Shown here piece after piece: positions 45,563 through 55,688 of a DNA stretch of 64,000 nucleotides. Position numbers and translations under genes: made by a program. The DNA is from Bifidobacterium aesculapii (GTDB lineage Bacteria; Actinomycetota; Actinomycetes; Actinomycetales; Bifidobacteriaceae): contig NZ_BCFK01000003.1 of the NCBI RefSeq assembly GCF_001417815.1, positions 62,001 to 126,000 on the forward strand. Direction: 5' to 3'. The notes under the pieces were generated by a model that had not been told where the DNA came from, did no database searches, and worked only from the letters and a program-made list of their open reading frames with translations. Position 1 is the first letter of the stretch, and each line of letters opens with the position of its first letter.

Positions 45563-48500
45563 TTGTATCTCAAGGAACTGACGCTGCGCGGCTTCAAGTC
45601 GTTCGCCACGGCGACCACGCTGCGCTTCGAGCCCGGCATCACCGCCGTGGTCGGCCCGAACGGCTCCGGCAAATCGAACATCGTCGACGCCCTGACCTGG
45701 GTGATGGGCGAACAGGGCGCACGCAACCTGCGCGGCTCCTCGATGGAGGATGTCATCTTCGCCGGCACCTCCACGCGGCCCGCGCTCGGGCGCGCGCAGG
45801 TGAGCCTGACCATCGACAACACAGACCACGCGCTCGACATCGACTATACGGAAGTCACGATCTCGCGCACCCTCTACCGCAACGGCGGCTCCGAATACGC
45901 GATCAACGGCTCGCCATGCCGTCTGCTCGACATCCAGGAGCTTCTGTCGGACACCGGTCTCGGCCAGCAGATGCACGTGATCGTCGGCCAGGGCAGGCTC
46001 GACTCCATCCTGCACGCCGACCCGTCCGGCCACCGCGCGTTCATCGAGGAGGCCGCCGGCATCCTCAAGCACCGCAAACGCAAGGAGCGCGCGCTGCGCA
46101 AGCTCGCCAACACGGAGACGAACCTTCATCGCCTCGACGACCTTCTCGGCGAGATCCGCCGCCAGATGGGGCCGCTCGGCCGTCAGGCGCGCATATCCCG
46201 CCGCGCCGACGCCATCCAGATCACGTTGCGCGACGCACGCAGCCGCCTGTACGCCGACGATGCGGTCGCCGCCATGCACCGCCTCGCGGACGTGCGCGCC
46301 GAACTCACGCAGGTGCGCGGCGCACTGTCGTCGGCACGACGCGAACTCGCGCAGGCGAGAATCGGCATCGAACGCGCGGAGGAGCAGACCGGACGCACCA
46401 GCCCCGCCATCGACGAGCTCAACCGGTCATGGGGCACGCTCACCCAATTGAAGGAGCGGTTGGAATCGCTGTCCGTCATCGCCGGCGAACGCCATGACGC
46501 GCTCATGGGCTCCCTCGCCGACGCGCCGGGCGAGGACCCGGACGTCTACGAGCGTCGTGCGGAGGAACTGGAACGTCAGGCGGCCGCGCACGTCTCCGCG
46601 CGCGACGAGGCCCGCATCGCGCTTGATCAGGCCATCGAGACGCGCGCCGGCGACGAGCAGCGTCTCGCCGCGGTCCGCCGCGCGCTCGCCGAATCGCGGC
46701 GCACCACACAGGAGCGCGACATGCGCGCGGCGAAGCTGCGCGAGCGGATCGCCCGGGAGGAGTCCGCGGTCGAGCTCGGCGCGACGCGCGGCCGCGACCT
46801 CGCCGCCGAACACGAGGCGCTGAACCGTTCGCGCGACGAGGCGGCCGCGAAGGCGGCGCGTCTCAAGGCCGAATCGGCGCGGTTGCGGGTGTCCGACGGC
46901 ACCGCGTTGGAGGACGCGCGTGCGACGCTCGCGCAGCGCCGTGACGTGCTGGAATCGTTGACCGCCGAACGTGACGGGATCCGTTCGCGCGTCGTCTCGC
47001 TCAATGCCAAGGCCGACGCGCTCGAGGACACGTTGCACACGCGCAACGCCTCCGGCGCGTTGCGCGACGAGGCCGACGTGCAGGTGCTGGGCGCGCTGTC
47101 CGACTTCATCCGTGTGCGCGACGGATGGGCGGAGACCGTCGCCCACACGCTCGGCCGTTACGCCGGCGCCATCATCGTGCCGGACGGCGAAAGCATGGTG
47201 CGTGCGCTGGAACATGCGCGCGACGACCGTCTCGGCAAGGCCGTGGTCATCAACGCCGGTCTCGCCGATGGCGCCCCATCCGCGGCGCATGATTCCGCGG
47301 AGGAGGGCGACCGTCTCGCCGCGTACGTCGAAGCGAACCCGGACGCGCCGGATACCGTGCTGGCGCGGCGCGTCGTCGCGGCGGTGCGTGACCTGTTGCG
47401 CGACACGATCGTCACGGATTCGGCCGATGAGGCGCAGCGGGTCGTCGTCTCAGGCGGGCACCGGCGCGCCGTGGCACGCACGGGCGAAGTGTTCGAGGCC
47501 GGATTCGCGGCTTCGGGCGGTTCGTCGGCCTCGCAGAGCGACCTGTCGCTGGCGGCGCGACGCGACGAGGCCCTGCGACGGTCGGCCGCGCTCGCCGAAC
47601 GGCTCCATGACCTCGACGCGCGGATCGGCAAGGCCCGGATTGCGCTCGACGAGGCCGCGGCCATGGTCGACGAGCAGTCGCGGCGCCATACCGAACAGCA
47701 GGTGCTGACGGAGCAGACTGCCCGGTCGCTCGCCGAGGCGGAGACTCTCGTGCGCGACATCGACTCACGCATCGCCCAGACCGTGGACCGCATCGCCCGG
47801 GCAGAGGAGGAACGGGCCGCGCACGTCGCCAGACTCGACGAGCTCAACGCGTCGTTGACATCGCTGGCACAGGGACGCGACGGCCGGGCGGATGCCGCCG
47901 GTCTCGACGAGCAGGAGCGTGGGCTGGAGGCCTCACTGGCCACGGCGCGCGATCAGGAGGTCGCCGCCACCATCGCGTGGACGGAGGCGAAACGCAAGGC
48001 CGAGTCGTTTGGGCGGCAGGCGGCGATGCTGCGCGACAACGCCCGGCAGACGCGAGAGCGCGCCGCACGCGTGGCGGCGCTCAACGAGGAACGGCGTTCG
48101 CGGGCGGCGAAGGCCGGTGCGGTGGCCGAATCCGCGCGAGACGTCGCCGCTTTGGCCGCGCGTGCCGTCGAACGGGTGGAACGTCGACGCGACGAACTCC
48201 AGTCCGCGGCATCGGCCCACAGCGAGACGCTGAAGGCCATGCGCGCGCGGCGCGACGCCGTCGAACCGCAGGTCGCAGAACTGTCCGCACGTGAACATGA
48301 TCTCGACGTGCGTCGCGAGCGCGCCGACGCCGACCGTGCGCGCATCGTCGACACGGTCCGTGACGAGCTCGGCATGACCATCGACGAGCTCATCGGCGAA
48401 TACGGGCCCGACAAGCCGGTGCCGCCGGTGGGCGGCGAGGGCGAGCCCGTGCCGTACGTGCGCGCGGAGCAGCAGAAGCGCCTGGAACGGGCGCGGCGCG

Positions 48501-49114
48501 ACCTCGCCGGACTCGGCAAGGTCAACCCACTGGCCATCGAGGAGTTCGAGGCGCTGGAGACCCGCAACCGCTACCTCAACGAACAGCGCGACGATGTCGC
48601 CCGTTCGCGCGACGACCTCATGCGTCTCATCCGCGACATCGACGCGACGATGACGGACGTGTTCCGCACCGCCTTCGAAGACACGGCCAAGGCGTTCGAG
48701 ACGGTGTTCGCCACATTGTTCCCCGGCGGCTCCGGGTGCCTTCGTCTGGAGGATCCGGACGACATGCTCTCCACCGGCGTGATCGTGGAGGCGCGTCCGG
48801 CAGGCAAGCGCGTGCGTCGGCTGAGTCTGTTGTCCGGAGGGGAGCGTTCCCTGACCGCGTTGGCGCTGCTGTTCGCTATCTTCACCGCGCGCCCCAGCCC
48901 GTTCTATGTGATGGACGAGGTCGAGGCGGCGTTGGACGACGTGAACCTGACGCGACTGCTTGACGCGCTCGATGACCTGCGCGAGCACGCCCAGCTCATC
49001 GTCATCACGCACCAGCAGCGCACGATGTCCATCGCGGACGCGCTCTACGGGGTGACGATGCGCGCCGACGGCGTCACCGCGGTCGTAAGCCAGAAGCTGG
49101 TAGACGAGGCGTAG
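45563..49114 (+). CDS. smc: Chromosome segregation ATPase SMC
   Basis: TTG 45563 is the only sensible start; MYLKELTLRGFKSFA is the invariant SMC beginning. At 1183 residues it is full length. The N-terminal head has Walker A GPNGSGKSN at 31-39, then a long coiled coil, a hinge at about residues 495-650 (VQVLGALSDFIRV, GYAGAI-like RYAGAIIVPDG), the return coil, and the C-terminal head with signature LSLLSGGERSLTALALLFAI and Walker B FYVMDEVEAALDD. It organises and resolves sister chromosomes with ScpA/ScpB. No scpAB genes are in this window. Confidence 0.97.
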   Translation: MYLKELTLRGFKSFATATTLRFEPGITAVVGPNGSGKSNIVDALTWVMGEQGARNLRGSSMEDVIFAGTSTRPALGRAQVSLTIDNTDHALDIDYTEVTISRTLYRNGGSEYAINGSPCRLLDIQELLSDTGLGQQMHVIVGQGRLDSILHADPSGHRAFIEEAAGILKHRKRKERALRKLANTETNLHRLDDLLGEIRRQMGPLGRQARISRRADAIQITLRDARSRLYADDAVAAMHRLADVRAELTQVRGALSSARRELAQARIGIERAEEQTGRTSPAIDELNRSWGTLTQLKERLESLSVIAGERHDALMGSLADAPGEDPDVYERRAEELERQAAAHVSARDEARIALDQAIETRAGDEQRLAAVRRALAESRRTTQERDMRAAKLRERIAREESAVELGATRGRDLAAEHEALNRSRDEAAAKAARLKAESARLRVSDGTALEDARATLAQRRDVLESLTAERDGIRSRVVSLNAKADALEDTLHTRNASGALRDEADVQVLGALSDFIRVRDGWAETVAHTLGRYAGAIIVPDGESMVRALEHARDDRLGKAVVINAGLADGAPSAAHDSAEEGDRLAAYVEANPDAPDTVLARRVVAAVRDLLRDTIVTDSADEAQRVVVSGGHRRAVARTGEVFEAGFAASGGSSASQSDLSLAARRDEALRRSAALAERLHDLDARIGKARIALDEAAAMVDEQSRRHTEQQVLTEQTARSLAEAETLVRDIDSRIAQTVDRIARAEEERAAHVARLDELNASLTSLAQGRDGRADAAGLDEQERGLEASLATARDQEVAATIAWTEAKRKAESFGRQAAMLRDNARQTRERAARVAALNEERRSRAAKAGAVAESARDVAALAARAVERVERRRDELQSAASAHSETLKAMRARRDAVEPQVAELSAREHDLDVRRERADADRARIVDTVRDELGMTIDELIGEYGPDKPVPPVGGEGEPVPYVRAEQQKRLERARRDLAGLGKVNPLAIEEFEALETRNRYLNEQRDDVARSRDDLMRLIRDIDATMTDVFRTAFEDTAKAFETVFATLFPGGSGCLRLEDPDDMLSTGVIVEARPAGKRVRRLSLLSGGERSLTALALLFAIFTARPSPFYVMDEVEAALDDVNLTRLLDALDDLREHAQLIVITHQQRTMSIADALYGVTMRADGVTAVVSQKLVDEA

Positions 49115-49232
49115 CGGCGGGGTTCGTGGGAGTTGCCCTCCGGGCTCTCCCTCGGCCCCTCCTGCGGCGGGCCGGCTCCCTTGTCAGAGGGAACCGGGTG
49201 GAGGTGGCCCGCGTTTCCGCCCACAAACAAAA

Positions 49233-49256
49233 CGGCTCCCTCATCGGAGGGAGCCG
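49233..49256 (-). terminator. Terminator of the racemase/asnB operon
   Basis: CGGCTCCCTC (49233-49242) pairs perfectly with 49247-49256 around an ATCG loop. On the minus strand the 3' arm is followed by TTTTGTTTG, a good U-run. It lies 56 bases past the racemase stop. A weaker GGCTCCCT-containing hairpin closer to smc (about 49170-49195) may serve the plus strand. Confidence 0.75.
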
Positions 49257-49311
49257 GGGTCGGGCCAGTGGTTCTCTCCAATGGGGGAGCCGTGACGGAG
49301 GCGGCGGTTGG

Positions 49312-50049
49312 TTATGACGCGCGCAGCGCCTTGGCGCGCGCTATCGTGTCGTCGACGAGCACGGCCTGCGCGTCGACGAGTGGCAGCTGCGGCATCGGGA
49401 ACGCCTCGTTGAGCACGGACAGTTCCGTGCAGCCGAGAATCAGCGCGTCGGCGCGCACCGGTCCGGACGGGTCGAGCATGTCGCGCAGCACCGACTCGTA
49501 GCGTTCGAGGTTCAGCCCGCCGGTGCCCTTCACATCGTCGTAGATGAGCGACGTGATGCGGTCCTGCAGCGCGTCGTCCGGTTCGACGAACTCGTACCCG
49601 GCCTCCTCGACGGCCTGCCGGTACACGCCCGCCGCGCGCGAACCCATCGTGCCGAGGAACCCGACGCGCCCGCATGTACCCGAAGGCGCGTGCGGGTACA
49701 GCGTGGAGAGACGCCTGACGGCGCCGCGCGGCATGTGCAGAATCGGCACCGGCGTGAGCGCCTGGAAATGATCGTAGAAGTAGTGGGCCGTGTTGCAGGT
49801 GAGCACGATGAAGCTCGCGCCCATCGCGGTGGCCTTGGCGATGTCGTCGGCGATCACGGGGAACGGGTCGTCGTCCGACTGCCCGGTGATGAACGCGGTC
49901 CTGTCCGGCACGGACGCGTCGTTGAACACGACGTAGTCGAGGTATTCCTGATCGTTGCGTGCGTGCGTGCCCTCGTTGACGAGACGCACGTAGCTTTCCG
50001 TGGCGAGCGAGCCCATGCCGCCCAGTACGGCGAAGAACGGTCGGCGCAT
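49312..50049 (-). CDS. Aspartate/glutamate racemase family protein
   Basis: The 245-residue protein begins FFAVLGGMGSLATESYVRLV and has the two catalytic cysteines of PLP-independent Asp/Glu racemases: FIVLTCNTAHYFYD (about residue 85) and LILGCTELSVLN (about 200). ATG 50049 follows GAGGGG inside the end of asnB, from which it is four bases away, so the genes are translationally linked. A D-Asp (or D-Glu) source fits the adjacent ATP-grasp ligase. The family also includes hydantoin racemases, but the GMGSLAT and TCNTAH motifs favour the aspartate type. Confidence 0.85.
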   Translation of the reverse strand: MRRPFFAVLGGMGSLATESYVRLVNEGTHARNDQEYLDYVVFNDASVPDRTAFITGQSDDDPFPVIADDIAKATAMGASFIVLTCNTAHYFYDHFQALTPVPILHMPRGAVRRLSTLYPHAPSGTCGRVGFLGTMGSRAAGVYRQAVEEAGYEFVEPDDALQDRITSLIYDDVKGTGGLNLERYESVLRDMLDPSGPVRADALILGCTELSVLNEAFPMPQLPLVDAQAVLVDDTIARAKALRAS

Positions 50050-50053
50050 GCGG

Positions 50054-51949
50054 TCAGCGCCCCTCGATGTGCTCGTCGATCGCCGGCTTCTCGCCGTTGT
50101 GGACGAAGTAGATGTCGTACCAGGTGAGGAACGAGTACACGGTCCAGATCTTGCGACGCGCGTTGTTCCTGCCCGCGTAGTTGTCGTCGAGCATCTTGAG
50201 CAGCGTCGGCTGGTCGAAGAACTCGGAGACGAAGTCGCGGGAGAAGAGCTCGCGCACCAGACGATAGTAGGGCTCCTGACGCAGCCACTCCTTGATGGGT
50301 ACGGGGAATCCCATCTTCTCGCGGTTGTACCAGGCCTCCGGCAGATGGCGCGCGGCGGCCTCACGGAACGCGTACTTGCTGTTGCGCCAGTTGATGAGGT
50401 ACTTGGTCGGCACCGTTTCGGCGACGTCCATGACCTCGCGGTCGAGGATCGGCACGCGCAGCTCAAGCGAGTTCGCCATGGACATCTTGTCCGCCTTGAG
50501 CAGGATGTCCTTGACCATGCCCTGATGCATGTCGGCGTACTGCTTCTTCTTGATGTCGCTCACGTTGCGCAGCTTCGGCGTGCGCAGCAGCTGGCGGATA
50601 CGCACCCACTGGCTCGTGCCGTTGCGGTACGCGGGCTTGAGCAGTTCGTCGGCCTCCTGCTCGGTCATCACGCGCGAGCAGCCGTGGAAGCATTCCTCAG
50701 GTGGAGCCAGATGCAGGTACATGTGCAGTTGGCCGTGGAAATGCTTGTCGCGGATCGCATGCGCCAGAGCGGTGCGCATCGGACGCGGCAGCTTCTCCAA
50801 CGCCGCCGTGAGCAGGCGGATGGCCTTCGATTTCGTGTAGAAGCCGTAAGGCTGGTAGCCGGCGAACAGCTCGTCCGCGCCCTCGCCGCTCATGACGACG
50901 CGCACCTGGGAGGCGGCGAGTTTGGAGACGAAGTACAGGGGCACGCAGGACGGGTTGCCGTCCGGTTCGTCCAGATGCCATTGGATGCGGCGGAAGTGGC
51001 TGAACGCGTCATGCGGGGTGACGGTCTTCGCCTCGTTGTTGAGCCCGATCATCTCGGACAGTTCGTGCGCCTGCCTGGCCTCGTTGAACTGGCCGGTGTC
51101 GAAGCCCACGGAATACGTGTGGTCGGGGCGTGCGACCGCGGCGACATAGCTGGAGTCCACGCCGGCGGAGAGGAAGGATCCCACCTCGACGTCGGCGACC
51201 TGGTGGGCGGCGACGGAGTCGCACACGGCCTTGTCGATGTCGTCGACGACCTTCTTCAGGCTCTGCCGGGACTCGCGCTGGTTGGGATCCCAGTACTGAT
51301 GCTGCTCCATCTTCCCGTCGCGGTAGGTGAACCAGTGGGCGGGCGGCAGCTGGAAGACTCCCTTGAAGAAGCTCTGGTCGGTGATGTTGCACTGGACCGT
51401 CATGTAGGCCTTCAGCGGGTCGGGATTGAACTCCTTGACGAAGTCGGGATGCTGGATGAGCGACTTGATCTCGGACCCGTACATGAACGTGCCGTTCATC
51501 CTCGCATAGTAGAACGGCTTGATGCCGAAGCGGTCGCGGGCGCCGAACAGCTCGCGTTTGGCCTTGTCCCAGATCACGAAGGTGAACATGCCGCGCAGGC
51601 GGTCGAGCAGCTTCGGCCCCCACTCCTCGTAGCCGTGCAGCAGCACCTCGGTGTCGCCGTGGGTGGCGAACGTGTGGCCGGCGGCGATGAGTTCCTCGCG
51701 TAGCGGCTGGTAGTTGTAGACCTCGCCGTTATAGGTGATGACAAGGTTGCCGTCCTCGTTGGTCATCGGCTGCTTGCTGCCCTCGAGGTCGATGATGCTC
51801 AGGCGGCGGTGGCCCAGGGCCACGTGTTCGTCGACGTACTTGCCTTCGGCGTCGGGCCCGCGGTGGGCGATGATGTCGGTCATGCGTTTGATGACCGGGC
51901 ATTTGACGTCGACCGGATCGTCGTTGACGAAACCTGCGATGCCGCACAT
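50054..51949 (-). CDS. asnB: Glutamine-dependent asparagine synthetase (AsnB type)
   Basis: The 631-residue enzyme begins MCGIAGFVNDD, with Cys2 as nucleophile of the class II glutaminase domain (1-~210; TYNGEVYNYQPLREEL, GDTEVLLHGYEEWG). The synthetase domain has SFLSAGVDSSYVAAV (PP-loop SGGxDS variant: SAGVDS), MSGEGADELFAGYQPYG and a C-terminal YNREKMGFPVPIKEWL. It could make free asparagine. By its place between a racemase and a D-Asp-ligase-like gene it could equally amidate D-Asp in the peptidoglycan bridge, as AsnH does in enterococci. The two roles cannot be separated from sequence alone. Confidence 0.9.
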   Translation of the reverse strand: MCGIAGFVNDDPVDVKCPVIKRMTDIIAHRGPDAEGKYVDEHVALGHRRLSIIDLEGSKQPMTNEDGNLVITYNGEVYNYQPLREELIAAGHTFATHGDTEVLLHGYEEWGPKLLDRLRGMFTFVIWDKAKRELFGARDRFGIKPFYYARMNGTFMYGSEIKSLIQHPDFVKEFNPDPLKAYMTVQCNITDQSFFKGVFQLPPAHWFTYRDGKMEQHQYWDPNQRESRQSLKKVVDDIDKAVCDSVAAHQVADVEVGSFLSAGVDSSYVAAVARPDHTYSVGFDTGQFNEARQAHELSEMIGLNNEAKTVTPHDAFSHFRRIQWHLDEPDGNPSCVPLYFVSKLAASQVRVVMSGEGADELFAGYQPYGFYTKSKAIRLLTAALEKLPRPMRTALAHAIRDKHFHGQLHMYLHLAPPEECFHGCSRVMTEQEADELLKPAYRNGTSQWVRIRQLLRTPKLRNVSDIKKKQYADMHQGMVKDILLKADKMSMANSLELRVPILDREVMDVAETVPTKYLINWRNSKYAFREAAARHLPEAWYNREKMGFPVPIKEWLRQEPYYRLVRELFSRDFVSEFFDQPTLLKMLDDNYAGRNNARRKIWTVYSFLTWYDIYFVHNGEKPAIDEHIEGR

Positions 51950-52060
51950 ACTGTGTTCTCCTTCACGTGTCGTGGAAACTCCGGGAATTATAGCAGTGGG
52001 AGACGTCGGCGGGACGACCGCGCGACGGCTCCGCCGACGTCTCCGACGCGCCAGCGACGT

Positions 52061-53353
52061 TCAGCGCCGGGGTGCGTAGCGCTTGAAATCGCGGGCGACG
52101 GCCATCTGCCAGCGCAGCAGTTCCAAGGCGCGCCGGAGATTCGTGTCGTGGGCGTCGTGTGCGGAACGGCTCCATTCGCCTCGTGCGATGAGGTTCATCG
52201 CCTCCTGCTTGACCGGACCGTCCGGCGCGTACCTGCGGAACACGTCCTTCGAGGTGCCGAGCCAGAGATGGCGGGTGAAGCACAGTTCGGTGGGACGGCG
52301 CTCGCCGAGGATGAGGTCGCGGCCGATGTACGCGGCGAGATTATACCCGGCGCAGGTGGTGAAGTCGCTCGACCCGCCCATGCGGGGGTTGATTTCCAGG
52401 AACCGGTAGGAGCCGTCGCGCGGGTCGCGCTTGATGTCGAAGTTGGCGAATCCGGTGTAGTGCAGCGTCTCCAGCAGCTTCGCGCATTGGCGGTACACCT
52501 CGTCGTCGCCTTCCGACATGATCGCCGCGTAGTTGCCGATGCGGCTGGGCGCATACTCCTCCATGATCGGATGCCCCATGCACATCATGGCGATGGTGCC
52601 GTCCATGTTCACGTAGGCATTGAGCGTGCGCATCTCGGTGTCGTCGCCGGGGATGAACTCCTGGATGACGAGGTCGCCGTCGTATCCCGCCGTATAGATG
52701 GCCTTCGCCACCTGGTTCAGCTCTTCGCGCGTGCGGATCGTGTACGCCTTCTTGCGGCCTTCGAATTCGATGCCGAGATACTGCACCGAGTCGGCGGCCT
52801 TGAGCTCGAGCGGGAAATCCGAAGGCTCGGGCACCGGTCTTCCGGCTTTGAAGTCGGCGGTCGAATAGGCGGCGGTGGCGGGTGTGTCCACTCCGGCCTC
52901 GTCGCACAGCCTCCAGAATGCGACCTTGTCGACGGCGCGTTCGAGCGTGGGGCCGTCGACGGTGGCGGTCGCGTAGCGTTTGCGGATCGCGTCGCGGTGG
53001 CGGGCGAGCAGGGCGGCGGTCGTGTCGCCGCAGGCGATGAGCAGCAGACGGCGGCCCGGCACCGTGGCCTCGAGGTCGTCCGCGAGACGCATGAGCCGCA
53101 GCACGAACCGGTCCTCGTCGGTCAGGTCCGGAATGACCCGCGTATCCACGTATCTGGAATACCGGCATTGCAGAAGGATGGCGGGGCCGACGGCCAGCGA
53201 GGCGACGCCGAACTCCTTATGGAAACCGCGGGCCAGACCGTAGGCGTTGGCTCCGCTGCCGAGTAGGACGGGAAGGAACGACGGCGCCTCCCCGACCGCA
53301 CCGGCGGCCTCGTTGCTCGTGGTATGGGCGGGGGATAATGTGCGTTCGTTCAT
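52061..53353 (-). CDS. ATP-grasp ligase, D-aspartate-ligase-like (bridge formation)
   Basis: The 430-residue protein has an N-terminal Rossmann-like domain (PVLLGSGANAYGLARGFH), a middle part, and the ATP-grasp fold: KAADSVQYLGIEFEGRKKAY, DLVIQEFIPGDDTEM, and the metal-binding FANFDIKRDPRDGSYRFLEI and NPRMGG. The order of motifs resembles D-aspartate ligase Asl of enterococci and lactococci, which joins beta-D-Asp to the epsilon-amino group of Lys in the peptidoglycan precursor. The neighbouring racemase gives the needed D-amino acid. The acceptor (Lys or Orn) and donor are inferred. A TACAAT at about 53421-53426 on the minus strand may be its own promoter. Confidence 0.75.
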   Translation of the reverse strand: MNERTLSPAHTTSNEAAGAVGEAPSFLPVLLGSGANAYGLARGFHKEFGVASLAVGPAILLQCRYSRYVDTRVIPDLTDEDRFVLRLMRLADDLEATVPGRRLLLIACGDTTAALLARHRDAIRKRYATATVDGPTLERAVDKVAFWRLCDEAGVDTPATAAYSTADFKAGRPVPEPSDFPLELKAADSVQYLGIEFEGRKKAYTIRTREELNQVAKAIYTAGYDGDLVIQEFIPGDDTEMRTLNAYVNMDGTIAMMCMGHPIMEEYAPSRIGNYAAIMSEGDDEVYRQCAKLLETLHYTGFANFDIKRDPRDGSYRFLEINPRMGGSSDFTTCAGYNLAAYIGRDLILGERRPTELCFTRHLWLGTSKDVFRRYAPDGPVKQEAMNLIARGEWSRSAHDAHDTNLRRALELLRWQMAVARDFKRYAPRR

Positions 53354-53446
53354 GGTCTTCCTGGGGTTTGGGTATTTCCCCGGAAGCGTGCGCCGTCCGG
53401 GGCTGTCGGTGCTGGGGACATTGTAGCGCCGTGGCGTAACGGTGCG

Positions 53447-54454
53447 TCAGGAGCGTCGGCGCAGTCGTCGCCGGACGGACTGCATGAGACGCAGCGCGCC
53501 GTAGAACGCCGTCTTCACCGGCACGTCGCGTGAGGGGGCGACGTCCGTGATCTCCTCGGTGAACTTCGTCTTGAATTCGTTGAGCCCCTTGAGCGAGGGG
53601 GCGAAGTCGCTGCCGATGCCCATCAGGTCGTAGGCGGTCACGCCCCGCGCGCCGAGCATGCAGCACTCGGTGTACAGGAGCTTGTCGGTCACGTGCATGC
53701 GCATCGCCTCCGAACGCATGCCGGCATAGTAGCGTACGGCATGCGTGCCACTGACCGTCACGATGGACCATGCCATCACCTTGCCGTCGAGGCGTGCGGC
53801 GAAGACGCGGCAGTGGTCGGGGCCGAGCGTGCGGATCATGTCCTCGTAGTCGCTTTGCGGCGCGGGGGCGAATCCGTCGCGCGACCCGGTCTCGACCATC
53901 ACCGCGTAGTAGTCGGAGAAATCGGCGGTCGCGAGGTCGGTCTCGTCGGCGCATTCGGCCGCGCACTCGCGCAACGACTTGCGCACGTCCCTCCTGCCGC
54001 GCCGCTTCATGCGTTTGAGGATCTCCTCATCGCCACCGGTCACGTCGATGACGACGGTCGAGTCGTACGGCACAGTGGAGAGCACGGGGACCGTCCCGTC
54101 CTCATACCAGGTGTCCAGACGCAGGAACGCGGCATTGCGGTCGAACGAGCGCATCGCCTTGACGAGTGCCTGAAGCGTCTCGAGCTCCGTTGCGGCGTCG
54201 GGCTTGCCGTCGAGCCATACCGGTCCGTGCATCGCGCGCAGGTAATGGTAGCCATGCGTCAGGTAGTCGACGAGAGAGAGGAACGCGACCGGCTCGCCGT
54301 CCCTCAACACACAGAGCACGCCCCAATGGCGCCGACCGTCGATCGTGCTCTGGTACCGCGCCCATGCCTCGGTCTGTTCGATGGGCAGGTCGAGGCCGTG
54401 GGCCGCGGCTTCCTGTCCGAACCGTTGAAACGTCGTCTTTTCGATCGTGAGCAT
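53447..54454 (-). CDS. FemABX-family peptidyltransferase (first of two)
   Basis: ATG 54454 was chosen by GAGG about nine bases ahead and by alignment with the next gene's start. The 335-residue protein has the FemX/MurM double-GNAT fold: LPIEQTEAWARYQSTIDGRR, YLRAMHGPVWLDG, FLRLDTWYEDGTVPVL, RMKRRGRRDVRKSLRECA, YYAGMRSEAMRMHVTDKLLY, and GIGSDFAPSLKGLNEFKTKF. It should use aminoacyl-tRNA to add an amino acid to the branch of lipid II. No tRNA-binding coiled-coil insertion is seen. It is about 60% alike by eye to the upstream paralogue, so the two may add successive residues. The amino acid is unknown. Confidence 0.85.
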   Translation of the reverse strand: MLTIEKTTFQRFGQEAAAHGLDLPIEQTEAWARYQSTIDGRRHWGVLCVLRDGEPVAFLSLVDYLTHGYHYLRAMHGPVWLDGKPDAATELETLQALVKAMRSFDRNAAFLRLDTWYEDGTVPVLSTVPYDSTVVIDVTGGDEEILKRMKRRGRRDVRKSLRECAAECADETDLATADFSDYYAVMVETGSRDGFAPAPQSDYEDMIRTLGPDHCRVFAARLDGKVMAWSIVTVSGTHAVRYYAGMRSEAMRMHVTDKLLYTECCMLGARGVTAYDLMGIGSDFAPSLKGLNEFKTKFTEEITDVAPSRDVPVKTAFYGALRLMQSVRRRLRRRS

Positions 54455-54605
54455 GGGAACCGCCTCTGTGTCTTGGATATCCGTCATTCGTGCCGTGTTG
54501 CGGATCGAGAGATCCGAGCCACAGCGTACCGGAAGCCTATGTAACGACATGCGAATGCATGCTCGCGGGAAGAAGGCTGAACGTTCGCTGTGGCATGTGT
54601 GGGCG

Positions 54606-55610
54606 CTATTCGCCGCGTATGCCGTCACGCATCCGCTTGGCGGCCTGCAACGCCTGGTACATGGTGCGACGCACCGGAACGTCGCGCGAAGGGGCGACGG
54701 GGGTCGTCTCCTCGGCGAACTTCGTCTTGAACGTGTTGAGCGAGCGGATCGACGGCGAGAAGTCGTTGCCCACTCCCATGAGGTCGATGCGTCCGACGCC
54801 ACGTTCGCCGAGCGCGCAGCAGAACGTGTACAGCAGTTTGTCCGGTACGAGCGCGCGGCGGAATTCGGTGCGCACGCACGCGTAATAGTAGACGGCCTCG
54901 TCCCCGTTGACGGTGAGGATCGCCCAGGCGACCACTTCGCCTTCGACACGTGCGGCGAAGACGCGGCAGTGGTCGGGGCCGAGGTCCCGGATCATGTCCT
55001 CGTAGTCGCTTTGCGGTGCGGGCTCGAAACCATCCCTCTCGGCGGTCTCGACCATCACGTCGTAGTATGCGGAGAAATCCTCGGCGGCGGCGTCCGTCTC
55101 GTCCGCGCAGACGGCGGGGCTTTCGCGCAGCGCCTTGCGCACGTCGCGGCGGCCGCGCTTCCTCATGCGCGCGAGGATCTCCTCGTCGCCGCCGGTCAGG
55201 TCCACGACCACCGTCTCGTTGTACGGCACGGTGGAGAGCACCGGGAAGGTGCCCGTTTCGTACCAGGTGTCGAGGCGGAGGAACACGACGTCATGGTCCT
55301 TTGCGTGAACGTACGCCGCGAGGGCTTCGAGCAGTTCGCGCTCCTCGTCCTCGCCGGGCTTGCTCGCCCACACCGGTCCGTGCGTGGAACGCAGGTAATG
55401 GTAGCCGTGCGTGTGGTAGTCGATGAGCGAAAGCAGGGCGACGACACGGCCGTCACGTCGGGCCAGCACGCATCCCCACGGGGCGCGCCCGTCGATGCCC
55501 GCCTGATAATCGGCCCACACGCGCGTCTGCTCTATGGGCAGCGTGACGCCCATCCGCGCGGCTTCGCGCTCCATGGTTGCGGAATCGGTTTCCTCGATGA
55601 TCGTCGACAT
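54606..55610 (-). CDS. FemABX-family peptidyltransferase (second of two)
   Basis: The 334-residue protein is a close paralogue of the gene at 53447: LPIEQTRVWADYQAGIDGRA, YLRSTHGPVWASKP, RMRKRGRRDVRKALRES, YYYACVRTEFRRALVPDKLL and GVGNDFSPSIRSLNTFKTKF align throughout. The gap to the downstream copy is 151 bases and to murE upstream 78 bases, so one transcript from murE to the racemase is possible. Family function: transfer of an amino acid from aminoacyl-tRNA to the lipid II side chain. Tandem copies imply a bridge of at least two added residues, or two alternative bridges. Confidence 0.85.
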   Translation of the reverse strand: MSTIIEETDSATMEREAARMGVTLPIEQTRVWADYQAGIDGRAPWGCVLARRDGRVVALLSLIDYHTHGYHYLRSTHGPVWASKPGEDEERELLEALAAYVHAKDHDVVFLRLDTWYETGTFPVLSTVPYNETVVVDLTGGDEEILARMRKRGRRDVRKALRESPAVCADETDAAAEDFSAYYDVMVETAERDGFEPAPQSDYEDMIRDLGPDHCRVFAARVEGEVVAWAILTVNGDEAVYYYACVRTEFRRALVPDKLLYTFCCALGERGVGRIDLMGVGNDFSPSIRSLNTFKTKFAEETTPVAPSRDVPVRRTMYQALQAAKRMRDGIRGE

Positions 55611-55688
55611 ATCCTTCGGTGGTCTTCTTCCTTGGTGTTCTGTTGCCCTTGGTGTTCTTCCGTGCGATGGCCAGGTCCCGCGCGTGCG